Part shown: piece by piece, positions 33,843-43,219 of the stretch | How the letters are laid out: each line of letters begins with the position of its first letter | How positions within the stretch are numbered: position 1 is the stretch's first letter | DNA from: CAZMYM01 sp964620325 | GTDB taxonomy: Bacteria > Bipolaricaulota > Bipolaricaulia > UBA7950 > UBA9294 | Assembly: GCA_964620325.1 (NCBI GenBank) | Contig: CAZUIM010000015.1 | Span: 1 to 60,440 of the forward strand | Length of the DNA stretch: 60,440 bases | Reading direction: 5' to 3' | The notes under the pieces: model-generated | The model's database searches: none | Told to the model about the DNA's origin: nothing | The model's input: the letters and a program-made list of their open reading frames with translations, nothing else | Position numbers and translations under genes: made by a program

Positions 33843-35219
33843 ATGAAGATCACGTTCTGCGGCGCGGCGGAAATGGTCACCGGCTCCTGCCATCGGGTCG
33901 AGGTCGACGGACTGCGGATTCTCTTGGACTGCGGACTCTTCCAAGGTGGACGACAACGGGAAGACCTCAATCGGAAGCCGTTCCCGTTCGATCCGGGGGA
34001 GATCGATGTCGTCCTCCTTTCTCACGCGCATCTCGACCACACCGGCCGACTCCCACTGCTCGTCCGGCGCGGCTTCTCCGGGAAGATCCTGTGTACCGTG
34101 CCGACCGCCGAGATCGCCAAGCTGATGCTCGCAGACTCCGCCCACCTGCAGATGGAGGAGGCGTCGTATCGCGCCCGCAAGGCGAAGCGGCGCGGCGAGA
34201 CCGCCGAACCGCCGCTCTACGACATGGACGACGTCCTTCGCTGCGCGGACCTTTTCCGCCCGATTCCCGAGTACGGAACCCCTGTCCAACTCAACGATCG
34301 CGTCTCGTGCGTCTTCCGCGACGCAGGGCACATCCTCGGCTCGGCCACGGTCGAGCTACGAACGTCGAACGGGAATCTTCTGTTCAGTGGCGACCTGGGG
34401 AATCGCCACCAGCCGATCGTCCGGGACCCGAGCCCCCCGCCGAAGGCCGACGTCTTGCTGATCGAATCGACGTACGGTGACCGCTCGCACCGCTCGATGG
34501 AAGAGACGGTGGCCGAATTCAGGGAAGCGATCGACGCGGTCATCCCGAACGACGGGAATCTTCTGATTCCCTCGTTCGCCCTCGAGCGAGCTCAGGAGGT
34601 CCTCTACGAGCTGTTCGCCCTCTGGAAGAGGAAGCAACTCCCCCGCTGCCGGATCTTTCTCGACAGCCCGCTTGCCATCTCGACGACGCGGGTCTTCGCG
34701 CGCCATCCGCAGTTCTTCGACGACGCGGGACAGGACCTGTTCGCATCGAGCCCGAATCCGTTCGATTTCACGCCGCTGCGCTACACGCAGACGACCGACG
34801 AATCGAAGGAGATCAACAAGGCATCGCGCGGCAACGTCATCATCGCCGGGAGCGGGATGTGCACCGGCGGACGGATCATCCATCACCTGCGTCACAATCT
34901 CTGGCACAAGGATTCAGGCGTCCTGTTCGTCGGATACCAGGCCGTCGGCACCCTCGGCCGCCGGATTGTCGACGGAGCCGACACGGTTCGCATCTTTGGG
35001 GAGGAGATCCGCGTCGCCGCCAAGATCTGGACGACCAACGGGTTCTCCTCGCACGCCGACCAGCCGATTCTGATCGACTGGATCCGCCGGGCCGAACCCG
35101 AACACCTCGTTCTCGTCCACGGCGAGGATGCGGTGCTCGACGCGTTCGCCGAACGCATCCGGACCGACCTGTCGCTCGAACCACGGATTGCCAAGCTGCA
35201 AGAGACGATCGTCGTCTGA
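33843..35219 (+). CDS. MBL-fold RNA-processing hydrolase with beta-CASP domain
   Basis: This 458-residue protein belongs to the CPSF73-like/YciC-like family of metallo-beta-lactamase exonucleases or endonucleases acting on RNA. Zinc motifs are complete: LSHAHLDHTG, AGHILGSA, FSGDLG. The beta-CASP part carries motif A (LLIESTYGDR), motif B-like IAGSGMCTGGRI, and the C-terminal TTNGFSSHADQ and LVHGEDAVL. RNA decay or maturation is the known role of relatives. The ATG has GAGGTG upstream, and TAGAAT at 33807 is a plausible -10. It follows the pseudogene region and marks the return to intact genes. Confidence 0.92.
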   Translation: MKITFCGAAEMVTGSCHRVEVDGLRILLDCGLFQGGRQREDLNRKPFPFDPGEIDVVLLSHAHLDHTGRLPLLVRRGFSGKILCTVPTAEIAKLMLADSAHLQMEEASYRARKAKRRGETAEPPLYDMDDVLRCADLFRPIPEYGTPVQLNDRVSCVFRDAGHILGSATVELRTSNGNLLFSGDLGNRHQPIVRDPSPPPKADVLLIESTYGDRSHRSMEETVAEFREAIDAVIPNDGNLLIPSFALERAQEVLYELFALWKRKQLPRCRIFLDSPLAISTTRVFARHPQFFDDAGQDLFASSPNPFDFTPLRYTQTTDESKEINKASRGNVIIAGSGMCTGGRIIHHLRHNLWHKDSGVLFVGYQAVGTLGRRIVDGADTVRIFGEEIRVAAKIWTTNGFSSHADQPILIDWIRRAEPEHLVLVHGEDAVLDAFAERIRTDLSLEPRIAKLQETIVV

Positions 35220-35304
35220 GGGATAGGCTTCGCGACGGCGCGGCCGGGTCGCCGCTCCCCGTCCGGCGATTGTGTACCATGAGCACGGTCGATGGAGGTG
35301 AACG

Positions 35305-36423
35305 ATGCGTTGGAAGAGATGTCGCGCCCCGTGGGCCATCGTCGTCTTCGCCCTGGTGGTGTCCGCCGTCGCTCCGGCGGCCACCGTCAGCCTGTGCGAC
35401 TTTCGCACCCCGACGACCGACGTCACGCACCTCTTCCTGACGATGGACTACACGTACCTCAACCTCCCCGACACGGCCCACGTCGACGTGAGCTCCGGCC
35501 GCTTCTCGTTCACCTTCTCTCACATTCACGACGAGGCCGACCGGGCGCTCAACGTCGGTTCGACCAGCGAGTTCTCGTTCGACCACCTTCAGCTCGACCG
35601 GACCCTCGGCGACGCCTATCTGACGACACGGTTCTACTTCCCTCGGGAGGAATCGCTGTACGTCTTCGCCGAGGTCAAGGCCGACTACACATCGGCGGCG
35701 TCGCTGCCCGGTCTGGAATTGCGGCTCGGATCGGGCTACGGACGCCTGACCGACGTCACGCCGTTGGCCAAGGCGATGCGCGTCGAGGAGTCACTGATCG
35801 GCGATCTCGTCCTGCCGTCCCCGCTGCCGGACGACGCGTTGCAGGAGATCGCCCAGCTGATCGGAAGAGAGCCGGAGTTCTCCGGCATCGGGGAGTTGGT
35901 CTCACGGATCGAGGGGATCATCGAGGCGGAGACGAGCGTGACGCTCAACGCAAGATCGCTTCTCGCCATCGCCGAGCGGATCCGGTCGACCGATGTGTCC
36001 CGGCAGTGTGGATGGGCGACGCAACTCGGATTCGGATACGAGCTCCTGCGACGATTCGGCGATTCGCGCCAACTCCTCCTGACCCTGTCGACCGACCTCG
36101 TGCGCCCGCTGAGCCTCGAGTCGCAGGTCGAAGTCCACGGCGACGCCTCGCGCGCGCTGTTCATTCCGGAGGCGAGCGCGCTGTCTACATCGATGCTCTT
36201 CAGCCGCCGACTGAGCGAAGCGGCTCGCCTGGTCGCCGAATACGCCCTTCAGCGAGTCCAACTGCCGGGCCGGGAGCCGAGCGTCGGCGAGACGATCGAG
36301 CTGCAGCTGATGCTCGATCTCGGGCCGATCGATCTCACCGCCTCGGGCTCGCTCAATCGGGGAACCGGCATGACCGGATGGGTCGAATCCCTGGTCGTCG
36401 CCGTGCGCGTTGACCTCTTGTAG
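35305..36423 (+). CDS. Exported beta-rich protein of unknown function
   Basis: The ATG follows GGAGGTGAACG; TACCAT at 35275-35280 is a possible -10. The 372-residue protein has a signal peptide (VVFALVVSAVAPAA) and alternating-residue beta strands near both ends (LFLTMDYTYLNL, RFSFTFSHIHD, LYVFAEVKADYTS at the start; VAEYALQRVQLPG, TIELQLMLDLGPIDLTASGSL, VESLVVAVRVDLL at the end) that would suit an outer-membrane barrel, ending without a terminal Phe/Trp. A helical segment lies in the middle. No family is recognised. Confidence 0.7.
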   Translation: MRWKRCRAPWAIVVFALVVSAVAPAATVSLCDFRTPTTDVTHLFLTMDYTYLNLPDTAHVDVSSGRFSFTFSHIHDEADRALNVGSTSEFSFDHLQLDRTLGDAYLTTRFYFPREESLYVFAEVKADYTSAASLPGLELRLGSGYGRLTDVTPLAKAMRVEESLIGDLVLPSPLPDDALQEIAQLIGREPEFSGIGELVSRIEGIIEAETSVTLNARSLLAIAERIRSTDVSRQCGWATQLGFGYELLRRFGDSRQLLLTLSTDLVRPLSLESQVEVHGDASRALFIPEASALSTSMLFSRRLSEAARLVAEYALQRVQLPGREPSVGETIELQLMLDLGPIDLTASGSLNRGTGMTGWVESLVVAVRVDLL

Positions 36424-36439
36424 CGGATTGGGGGCTCCC

Positions 36440-37456
36440 ATGGCGAAGGCGAATCCGAACGGCCGGACCGCCGGAACGGACCGGATAGACCGCCGGAGAC
36501 ACCCACGGATGGCGTGGTTCACGTTGCTCCTCGCGGCCTCCGCTTGGGTCCTCGCCGACGGGGCGACCGAGACGCTCGAGATCGTCGTCGACGGGATCGG
36601 ACGCACGGCCCTCGTCCACGTCCCCGCGGACTCTCCATCCGGCGATCGCCTGCCGTTGGTGCTCGTCTTCCACGGTTCGGCACTGAACGGCCGGATCATG
36701 GAAGAGATCACCGGCTTTTCCGACCTCGCCGAACAGGAGGAGTTCATCGCCGCCTATCCGAACGGGAGCGGTCCGTCAAGCGTTCTGAGCTGGAATGCCG
36801 GATCCTGCTGCTCGTTTGCGTTGGAGCAAGACATCGACGACGTCTGGTTCGCCGACGCGCTCCTCGACGAACTCGTCGCCCGCTATCCGGTCGACCCGGC
36901 TCGCGTCTACGCCGCCGGCTTCTCCAATGGGGGGATGCTCGCCTACGTCCTGGCAATCGAACGTCCCGAGCGATTTGCGGCCGTCGCCGTCGTCTCCGGA
37001 GCGATGTTCGCGTCCCAGGAGCCCTCGGGGGTGCCGATGCCCATCCTGATCATTCACGGGACCGACGACGCCGTAATCCCCTACGTCGGGGGGTGGGGCG
37101 CACTGCGCACGCTGAGCCGGAAGACCGAGCCGGCCCTCGCCGCCGCCGACGCTGTCGCCTTCTGGATCGCGAACAACAACTGCGAAGACGTTGCCTACAC
37201 CACGACGAGCGAGCGAAACGCTCGGATCCAGACCTATTCCGGATGCGGTGCGGGGGGCGACGTTGTCTTGATCACGCTCCTCGAAGGCCTTCACGGCTGG
37301 CCGGTGGTCGCCGCCAATCCGAACGCCTTTCTCCTCACCGACGACGCGGTCGACATCTTCTCGGGCATGGAGGATGAGATTCCCTGGGACCTGTTCGAGA
37401 TCGGTCTCGACGCGACCGAGACCATCTGGGCGTTCTTCGAGAGACACGGCCGATAG
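36440..37456 (+). CDS. Exported esterase, PHB depolymerase/LpqC-like alpha/beta hydrolase
   Basis: The 338-residue protein carries a basic N-terminus and signal-anchor (MAWFTLLLAASAWVLADGA) and an alpha/beta hydrolase domain of the polyhydroxybutyrate depolymerase/feruloyl esterase class. LPLVLVFHGSALNG holds the oxyanion region, VYAAGFSNGGMLAY the nucleophile Ser near 160, IIHGTDDAVIPY the acid, and LLEGLHGWPVV the His. The Cys pair in NAGSCCSF is typical of the family. It likely cleaves an ester outside the cytoplasm. The ATG at 36440 follows GGGGGC and is 16 bp after the previous gene, so the two may be cotranscribed. Confidence 0.85.
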   Translation: MAKANPNGRTAGTDRIDRRRHPRMAWFTLLLAASAWVLADGATETLEIVVDGIGRTALVHVPADSPSGDRLPLVLVFHGSALNGRIMEEITGFSDLAEQEEFIAAYPNGSGPSSVLSWNAGSCCSFALEQDIDDVWFADALLDELVARYPVDPARVYAAGFSNGGMLAYVLAIERPERFAAVAVVSGAMFASQEPSGVPMPILIIHGTDDAVIPYVGGWGALRTLSRKTEPALAAADAVAFWIANNNCEDVAYTTTSERNARIQTYSGCGAGGDVVLITLLEGLHGWPVVAANPNAFLLTDDAVDIFSGMEDEIPWDLFEIGLDATETIWAFFERHGR

Positions 37457-37574
37457 AGCCTGGATCGATGCCCACAGACCGCCGCATCTCCGGGCCATGC
37501 CGCACTCTCCTCGACTGTCGTAGACACATCCCGGCGAGCCGGCTATGCTCAAGAGCCCGCGAGGAGGGACACTG

Positions 37575-38828
37575 ATGGGGAACGTCTACGAGACGGTGCT
37601 GCGGCAGTTTGAGCAGGCGGCCGACCGGATGAAACTCGATCCCTCGGTCCGCAAGATCCTTTCCCACACCATGAACGAGGTCTTGATCCACTTCCCCGTG
37701 CGGATGGACGATGGTCGGATCGAGATGTTCACCGGCTACCGCGTGCAGCACAACGACGTGCTCGGCCCGTTCAAGGGAGGCCTCCGATTCCATCCCGCCG
37801 TCGACATCGACGAGGTACGAGCGCTCGCCGCCTGGATGACGTGGAAGTCGGCCGTCGTCGACATCCCGTTCGGCGGCGCCAAGGGCGGAATCCAGTGCGA
37901 CCCTCGCAAATTCTCACCCTCCGAAATCGAGCGGATCACGCGACGATTCGCCTTCTCGCTCGGCTGCACGATCGGTCCCGAATACGACATTCCCGCCCCC
38001 GACGTCAACACCAACGCCCAGACGATGGCGTGGATTCTCGACACGTACCTCTCGACGATGCCGCCGCAGGAGCGCAACCGCGCAATTCACGTCGTCACCG
38101 GGAAGCCGATCGAGGCGGGCGGCAGCCAAGGGCGCGAGAAGGCGACCGGCCAGGGGATCGTGTACTGCATCGAGCAGTGGGCGAAGGATCGCGATTTCGA
38201 CCTCGCCGCAGCAACCTATACTGTCCAGGGGTTCGGGAACGTCGGTTCGTGGACGGCGCGGCTGCTGAAGCCGTTCGGCGCGACCCTGGTCGCGGTCGAG
38301 GATCACACCGGCGCAATCGCCGATCCGAAAGGAATCGATCCGGACGCGCTGGTCGAGCACGTCGCCGGCTCGGGAGGCGTCGCGAACTTCGCCGATTCGA
38401 AGCGGGTCGATCACGAAGGATTCCTGTCGACGCCGGCCGACGTCTTCGTTCCCGCAGCGCTGGAGAACCAGCTGACGAAAGAGACGGCACCGCTCCTCGA
38501 CGTCCGTGTGGTCGCCGAAGGAGCGAACGGACCGACCGACCTCGACGGGGATCGAATCCTCGCTGAAAGCGGGATCGACGTTCTGCCGGACATTCTATGT
38601 AACGCCGGCGGCGTCATCGTCAGCTATTTCGAGTGGCTCCAGAACAAACGCAGTGAGTTCTGGGATCTGTCCGAGGTTGACGCGAAGCTCCATCGCCGGA
38701 TTCTCGCCGGCTATGCGCGCGTTCACGATGCCGCCGTCGAGTTCGACGTCGATTGGCGGACGGCCGCGTACATCGTCGCGCTCTCGCGATTGGAGAAGGT
38801 CTACAAGCGTCGCGGAATCTTCCCGTAG
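37575..38828 (+). CDS. Glu/Leu/Phe/Val dehydrogenase (glutamate dehydrogenase family)
   Basis: This 417-residue enzyme reversibly deaminates an amino acid, most likely glutamate, with NAD(P). Substrate-side motifs HNDVLGPFKGGLRFHP, PFGGAKGGI (catalytic Lys), GPEYDIPAPDVNTNAQTMAW and TGKPIEAGGSQGREKATGQG precede the Rossmann domain with TVQGFGNVG. VAEGANGPT and NAGGVIVSYFEW follow. The family length fits the hexameric GDH. The ATG at 37575 follows GAGGAGGGACACTG; TATGCT at 37541-37546 is a possible -10. Confidence 0.92.
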   Translation: MGNVYETVLRQFEQAADRMKLDPSVRKILSHTMNEVLIHFPVRMDDGRIEMFTGYRVQHNDVLGPFKGGLRFHPAVDIDEVRALAAWMTWKSAVVDIPFGGAKGGIQCDPRKFSPSEIERITRRFAFSLGCTIGPEYDIPAPDVNTNAQTMAWILDTYLSTMPPQERNRAIHVVTGKPIEAGGSQGREKATGQGIVYCIEQWAKDRDFDLAAATYTVQGFGNVGSWTARLLKPFGATLVAVEDHTGAIADPKGIDPDALVEHVAGSGGVANFADSKRVDHEGFLSTPADVFVPAALENQLTKETAPLLDVRVVAEGANGPTDLDGDRILAESGIDVLPDILCNAGGVIVSYFEWLQNKRSEFWDLSEVDAKLHRRILAGYARVHDAAVEFDVDWRTAAYIVALSRLEKVYKRRGIFP

Positions 38829-38910
38829 CAGCCGGGCGATTCAGGGCACGACCGATCCAGAATCGCATCCGGACGCACGGACTCCACGCCTCCGAGGCGT
38901 CGCGCGCGCA

Positions 38911-39627
38911 TTACTCCCCGTCCGACTTCAGACGCCGCGTGTGGATTCCGCACTCGCCACCGCACTTGCTGGTGCCGACCCATCGGCCGGCCCGCTCGCC
39001 CCGCCCCGCGGTGATGCACGAGCAGGGCTCGCATCCGAGGGATCGGTACCCGGCACCGTACAACGGATTGACGGGAACCTGGTTCAAGGCCAAATACTGC
39101 CACACTTCGCGCTCGTACCAGAGAAGGATCGGGTTGAGCTTCATCAGGCCCTCGTCGCGCTCCTCGATCTCCTGATAGTCGGTGCGTGTGCGCCCTTCGG
39201 TGCAACGCAGACCCGTGATCCAACACGCCGCGTTCGCCTCCTCGAGGGCGCGCCGCGTCGGCTCTACTTTCAGTACCTCGCAGCAGCGATCGGGGTCGGT
39301 CCTGTAGAGATCGTCCGCGATCTCCGCCGAGCTCTCGAACACCTTCAGCCTTCCGGGGTGTCGCTCAAGTTCTTCTCTCATGAATCGCTTGGTCCCCTGT
39401 GGCTTGAACCGCGTGGTGACGATGAATCCTTCGATCCGGTCGCTCACGCGGCCTGCCAGGTGCCACACCGCGGACGAGTCCTTCCCGAGGCTATTGGCGA
39501 CCACAAGCCGATCACCGTACTCGTCGTATGCCTGCTCAATAAGGCGCATCGATCGATCGACCTTCTCGGCGAAGGTCAAGGTCTCTACGAGCTGTTTGAC
39601 GTCTTCTTGTGTGACGATGATGGCCAT
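38911..39627 (-). CDS. cysH: Phosphoadenosine/adenosine phosphosulfate reductase family (CysH)
   Basis: CysH reduces activated sulfate (APS or PAPS) to sulfite. The 238-residue protein has the PP-loop SLGKDSSAVWHL, then the cysteine pair CCEVLKVEP and, about 80 residues on, LGCEPCSC, the C-C...C-x2-C set that binds a [4Fe-4S] cluster in APS reductases; GGECGIH near the C-terminus carries the Cys that attacks sulfur. An APS rather than PAPS substrate is therefore likely. The ATG at 39627 is preceded by GGAGGGGG at a slightly long distance. No sulfate-activation genes are adjacent. Nothing is visible in 39628-39847 except the convergent/upstream spacing. Confidence 0.9.
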   Translation of the reverse strand: MAIIVTQEDVKQLVETLTFAEKVDRSMRLIEQAYDEYGDRLVVANSLGKDSSAVWHLAGRVSDRIEGFIVTTRFKPQGTKRFMREELERHPGRLKVFESSAEIADDLYRTDPDRCCEVLKVEPTRRALEEANAACWITGLRCTEGRTRTDYQEIEERDEGLMKLNPILLWYEREVWQYLALNQVPVNPLYGAGYRSLGCEPCSCITAGRGERAGRWVGTSKCGGECGIHTRRLKSDGE

Positions 39628-39847
39628 GCGATGCAGCCCCCTCCGTTGAGTCGTGGTCTTCGGCGACGGTCCATCGATCGACTTCACGTCATGCCGCGAC
39701 ATGACATTCTGTTGTGCCAGCGTAGTGTCCACGGAACCGCACCACGCGTCCACCGCAGGGTCGAGGCCTCACGAAGCTCGCCCGCAGACGCGCGATCTTC
39801 GCCTCTCCCGCAGCATCTCCTTGGGCGGAGACGACGGTCCGATCCGC

Positions 39848-40888
39848 CTACCGGCGAAGGGCGAGGTCGGGCCATTCGTCGATCGGGTCGGTCGAGCGAA
39901 CGACCTTCATCCCGGCCCGCTCGAATCGGCGGAAGGCGGCGTCTGCCTCTTCCGTGTAGTCGAACGCCCCGGGGACGACCACCGGCGACGTGCAATCCTC
40001 CAGAAGGTAGATCCTCTCACCGAGTCGCCGATCGCGCGCCTCGACCTCCTCGAGAAGGTCCCCAATCGTCCAGGCGAGGCAGTGGCTCTTCGCCTGTCCC
40101 GCCACGATCACCGCGTCGAAGCTGAGGAGTCGTCGCACGAAGCGCTCGGCCCGTCCGTCGATCGACTCCCCGTCCGGTCCGACGTCCACCTCCGGGCCGA
40201 GGACGGAGTAATGCTCGGTCAGGGGGTTGTCTCCCTTGACGTAGAAGTCCGGCTGAACCTGCCGCACGAGCGTGTGAAAGAAGACGGCTTCCTGAACCGA
40301 CGAGGCGAGCGCATGGCCCGGGCTCCCCAGCAACACGTGGTACGGCCAAATCGTGAGCTCGTACTTCCCGCCCGCCTGAAGGGCGCGTGTGTAGTGACGA
40401 GCGTGGCGTTGCAGATAGTCGAGCTCCAACCCGAGCGCCGTCGACGCGCGCGGATCGACCGCCCATCGCTTCGACTCGACGTCGTCCGCGGTGATGAGGG
40501 TGAAGGAGGGCGGATGCTCTCCCGCCTCGTCGATCCAGAAGCAAGGATGGAAGATCTGATACGGCTGGTGGGTGTCCATCGTCGCCGAAACCTGCGAGAC
40601 AACGTCCAGATTCCGGTAGACGAACTCGCAGAGTCTTCGGTTGTCGTCGACCGCTCCCTGACCTGACCGTCCGGCGACGAACAGCTCGAATCCCGGGGTG
40701 CAGAAGGAATTCTGCAGGTCGACGAGGAGGAGCGCGATCCGTGGTGAAGCCTCGGCCGCCGGCTTGAGGCGGTGCCGATCCCTCCAGCGTCGAGCTTGGT
40801 CGGCGAGCGTCTTCGTCTCCGGGCGCCAGACCTCACCGAAACGTCCGGGGTCGTAGTGCGGCGGAAGCGGCAGTTCTCGTCGAGTCAT
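39848..40888 (-). CDS. Isochorismatase/nicotinamidase-family cysteine hydrolase
   Basis: The 346-residue protein has the cysteine-hydrolase triad: Asp57 in LLVDLQNSFC, the Lys in GGKYELTIWPYH, and the Cys in VAGQAKSHCLAWT. Homologues include nicotinamidase, which turns nicotinamide into nicotinate. It is longer than usual nicotinamidases (about 200 residues) owing to a 50-residue N-terminal extension and a mid insertion. The gene is divergent from nicotinate phosphoribosyltransferase (180 bp between starts), which together would form the two-step PncA-PncB NAD salvage route and supports this reading over other substrates. Confidence 0.85.
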   Translation of the reverse strand: MTRRELPLPPHYDPGRFGEVWRPETKTLADQARRWRDRHRLKPAAEASPRIALLLVDLQNSFCTPGFELFVAGRSGQGAVDDNRRLCEFVYRNLDVVSQVSATMDTHQPYQIFHPCFWIDEAGEHPPSFTLITADDVESKRWAVDPRASTALGLELDYLQRHARHYTRALQAGGKYELTIWPYHVLLGSPGHALASSVQEAVFFHTLVRQVQPDFYVKGDNPLTEHYSVLGPEVDVGPDGESIDGRAERFVRRLLSFDAVIVAGQAKSHCLAWTIGDLLEEVEARDRRLGERIYLLEDCTSPVVVPGAFDYTEEADAAFRRFERAGMKVVRSTDPIDEWPDLALRR

Positions 40889-41069
40889 TCGGACATCTCC
40901 TCGACGGACGGTACCGGATTCCGCGAATCGTCGCTACCCCGCCATCGGCGCACAACACCGGGCGGATCGCGCCGCGCTCCTTTCCTGTCGGGGGCGATTC
41001 CCTGTATCTTGGCCCGACGGCCGGAGACCGGGGCGATCCGGAACACGTCGGATGAGAGGAGCGAGCGCA

Positions 41070-42089
41070 ATGACGGACGAGACGAAGGGGCAGGCGGCCG
41101 AAGACCGTTTCGCACCGTCCGACGCCGTCTTGACCGGGCGGACAGCCGACGTCTACTTCCTGCGCGCCCGTGAGATTCTCGCGGCCGAGGGGATCGATCC
41201 CCGCGTGACGATGGAAGTCTTCTCGAGCCAAACCGGAATCCTCTGCGGGATGCGCGAGGTCACGGAGATCCTACGCTCGGGGTGCCCACCCGACTGCGAT
41301 GCCCGCGGCCTCGAAGAAGGATCGGAGATCGCGCAGCGTGAGGTCGTCCTCCAGATCACCGGCCGGTATCAGTCCTTCGGCATCTTCGAAACCGCGATCC
41401 TGGGGATCCTCGCCCAGGAGACGGGGTGGGCGACCGCAGCACGCCGATGCGTCGACGCGGCGCGGGGGGTGCCGATCATCCACTTCGGCGCCAGGCACGT
41501 CCATCCCGATATCTCCCCTCGGCTCGAGTACGCGGCCGTCGTCGGAGGCTGCGCGAGCTGCGCGACGCCGGCCGGCGCGCGCCTCGCGGGGATCGATCCA
41601 TCAGGGACGATCCCCCACGCGTTCATCCTCTGTACGGGCGACACGGTCGACGCGATGCGCGCGTTTCACGAACGGACCGACCGGCAGGTCAAGCGGATCG
41701 CGCTGGTCGACACGTTCAAGGACGAGGCGGAGGAAAGCCTGCGCGTCGCCGAGGCGTTCGGCGAGGCGCTGTGGGGAGTCCGCCTGGATACACCCTCGGA
41801 GCGCGGCCGCGTCACGCCCGCCCTGGTGAACGAGGTGAGGGCGCGCCTCGACCAGGCCGGCTTCGCCCACGTGCGAATCGTCGTGAGTGGCGGCGTCGAC
41901 GTCGAAGGCATCTGCGCATTCCACGATCAGGGAGCCCCGGTCGACGCGTTCGGGATCGGACACGCCATTTCGTCGGCCGGTCCGATCGACTTCACCGCCG
42001 ACATCGTGGAGATCGAGGGACGGCCGATCGCCAAGCGGGGCCGGATCCCCGGGAGGACGAGCAATGCCCGGTGGGGCAGGCTCCTCTGA
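41070..42089 (+). CDS. Nicotinate phosphoribosyltransferase-like protein
   Basis: This 339-residue protein transfers phosphoribose to nicotinate in NAD salvage. The N-terminal part includes ADVYFLRAREIL and the mid barrel carries TGRYQSFGIFETAILGIL, FGARHVHP, the helical EYAAVVGGC, ILCTGDTVDAM, LVDTFKDEAEE, RLDTPSERG and, at the phosphate site, VVSGGVDVEGI and FGIGHAISSA. ATG 41070 with AGAGGAG upstream is preferred over the ATG at 41052. The compact form without a long C-terminal domain resembles archaeal and clostridial members. It is divergent from the nicotinamidase-like gene. Confidence 0.92.
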   Translation: MTDETKGQAAEDRFAPSDAVLTGRTADVYFLRAREILAAEGIDPRVTMEVFSSQTGILCGMREVTEILRSGCPPDCDARGLEEGSEIAQREVVLQITGRYQSFGIFETAILGILAQETGWATAARRCVDAARGVPIIHFGARHVHPDISPRLEYAAVVGGCASCATPAGARLAGIDPSGTIPHAFILCTGDTVDAMRAFHERTDRQVKRIALVDTFKDEAEESLRVAEAFGEALWGVRLDTPSERGRVTPALVNEVRARLDQAGFAHVRIVVSGGVDVEGICAFHDQGAPVDAFGIGHAISSAGPIDFTADIVEIEGRPIAKRGRIPGRTSNARWGRLL

Positions 42090-42276
42090 CACCGCAGCAG
42101 CGGATTTGTCGGCCTGTCGGCGACCCACACCGATCCCGCTCGGTCTTCCCACACAATCGTGCCATCCGATCCTCGACGCGTATCCACAATTCGCACACCG
42201 ACTCGTCACACGTCTGCCGCTGCGCGTTCATCGATCGTTGGCATCATTCCCCATCTCCTACAACGAGGTGAGAGGG

Positions 42277-42612
42277 ATGAAGAACGTGAGGTACTGGGCC
42301 GTAGGACTGACCGTGATGGCGCTTCTGGCCGTCGGGATGGTGGCCCTCGCCGGGAATGGATTCGGCGGCGGCAACGCGCTGGCTGAGATCGATCGGCCGG
42401 GCGCGGCCGCCGACTGCAGCCGATACGCGCGCGACGCGGACGGCGATGGAATCCCCAACTGCGAGGACTCCGACTGGGCCCGGCCGGCGGACGGCACGGG
42501 GTACGGAGAAGGCCGAGGATGCAGGATGAACTCTGCCGGAGATCGCCCACTTGACGGCAGTGGCTTCGGAGCTCGTCGAGCCGGCCGGATGCGTTCGGGC
42601 GGCTGCGTCTAG
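42277..42612 (+). CDS. Small exported protein with a calcium-binding-like DxDxDG loop
   Basis: The ATG follows GAGGTGAGAGG. The 111-residue protein begins with a signal peptide (WAVGLTVMALLAVGMVALAG). The mature part holds DADGDGIPNCEDSDW, the thrombospondin type 3-like calcium loop that is common in secreted proteins of environmental bacteria, and is otherwise rich in Gly, Arg and Asp. Four cysteines. It is followed by a terminator, so it is monocistronic. Confidence 0.7.
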   Translation: MKNVRYWAVGLTVMALLAVGMVALAGNGFGGGNALAEIDRPGAAADCSRYARDADGDGIPNCEDSDWARPADGTGYGEGRGCRMNSAGDRPLDGSGFGARRAGRMRSGGCV

Positions 42613-42623
42613 AGCAGGGCCCC

Positions 42624-42662
42624 GCGGGAGGGCGGGACGTTCGTTCCGCCTTCCCGCTTTCT
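42624..42662 (+). terminator. Rho-independent terminator
   Basis: GCGGGAGGGCGGGAC (42624-42638) pairs with GTTCCGCCTTCCCGC (42643-42657), with two G-T pairs, followed by TTTCT. It lies 11 bp after the small exported gene. Confidence 0.75.
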
Positions 42663-43219
42663 AATCCCACGAGATCTCCTCTCCACGCTCCAACCCGCCG
42701 CGCAGCGATGTGGATGATGTCCGCCGGATGATGACGGGCATCCCGTCTCAGCTGTCGAGTCGAGCCGGAAAGACGGCCGGTCGAAGGCGCACGGGGAGAT
42801 GTCCGGTCCACCAATCCCGTTCCTCGGTTTCGGCCGCCGGCCTCGTCAGGGCTCCGGCCGAATACCCGAGCCTCGACCGCATAGGAGACTGCGTGTCGGG
42901 CATGACCGCGAACATGCGCGGTCGCCAGCGGCGTGCCCGGCGACGCGGGCGGCGGCCCGATCCTGGCCCTCGTGCCTCGGCTTCGATCGCACATCGACGC
43001 GCAATCGGGGCCACCGCAGCCGGACCACTTGACACGGCACTGTCCGACCCCCAACATCCAGGGCGCACCTGCGAAGCGCCGCGATGGCCCCCGGCCGTCG
43101 ATTCAACCTCTGCCGTCCTGAACCGGAGTACCGGCGGCGTTCGTGGGGCGTCACAACGGCCGGCTTCGGCCGATTCGCTCGCGCCGCGGGGGCGAAGTCG
43201 ATGCAGGAGGTGCTCGAAC
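42663..43219. other. Gap without recognisable gene
   Basis: About 550 bp between the terminator and the MFS gene. All frames here are arginine- and proline-rich without family resemblance. A strong ribosome site for the next gene lies at its end (AGGAGGTG at 43205-43212). Confidence 0.5.

Noticed and set aside
39628..39847. SAM or sulfur-responsive riboswitch upstream of cysH
   Set aside because: I looked for conserved stems before the CysH-type gene and could not recognise any known riboswitch core.
42710..43219. N-terminal extension of the MFS gene
   Set aside because: The frame is open but the sequence is Arg/Pro-rich with no family resemblance, and AGGAGGTG at 43205 fixes the TTG start at 43220.
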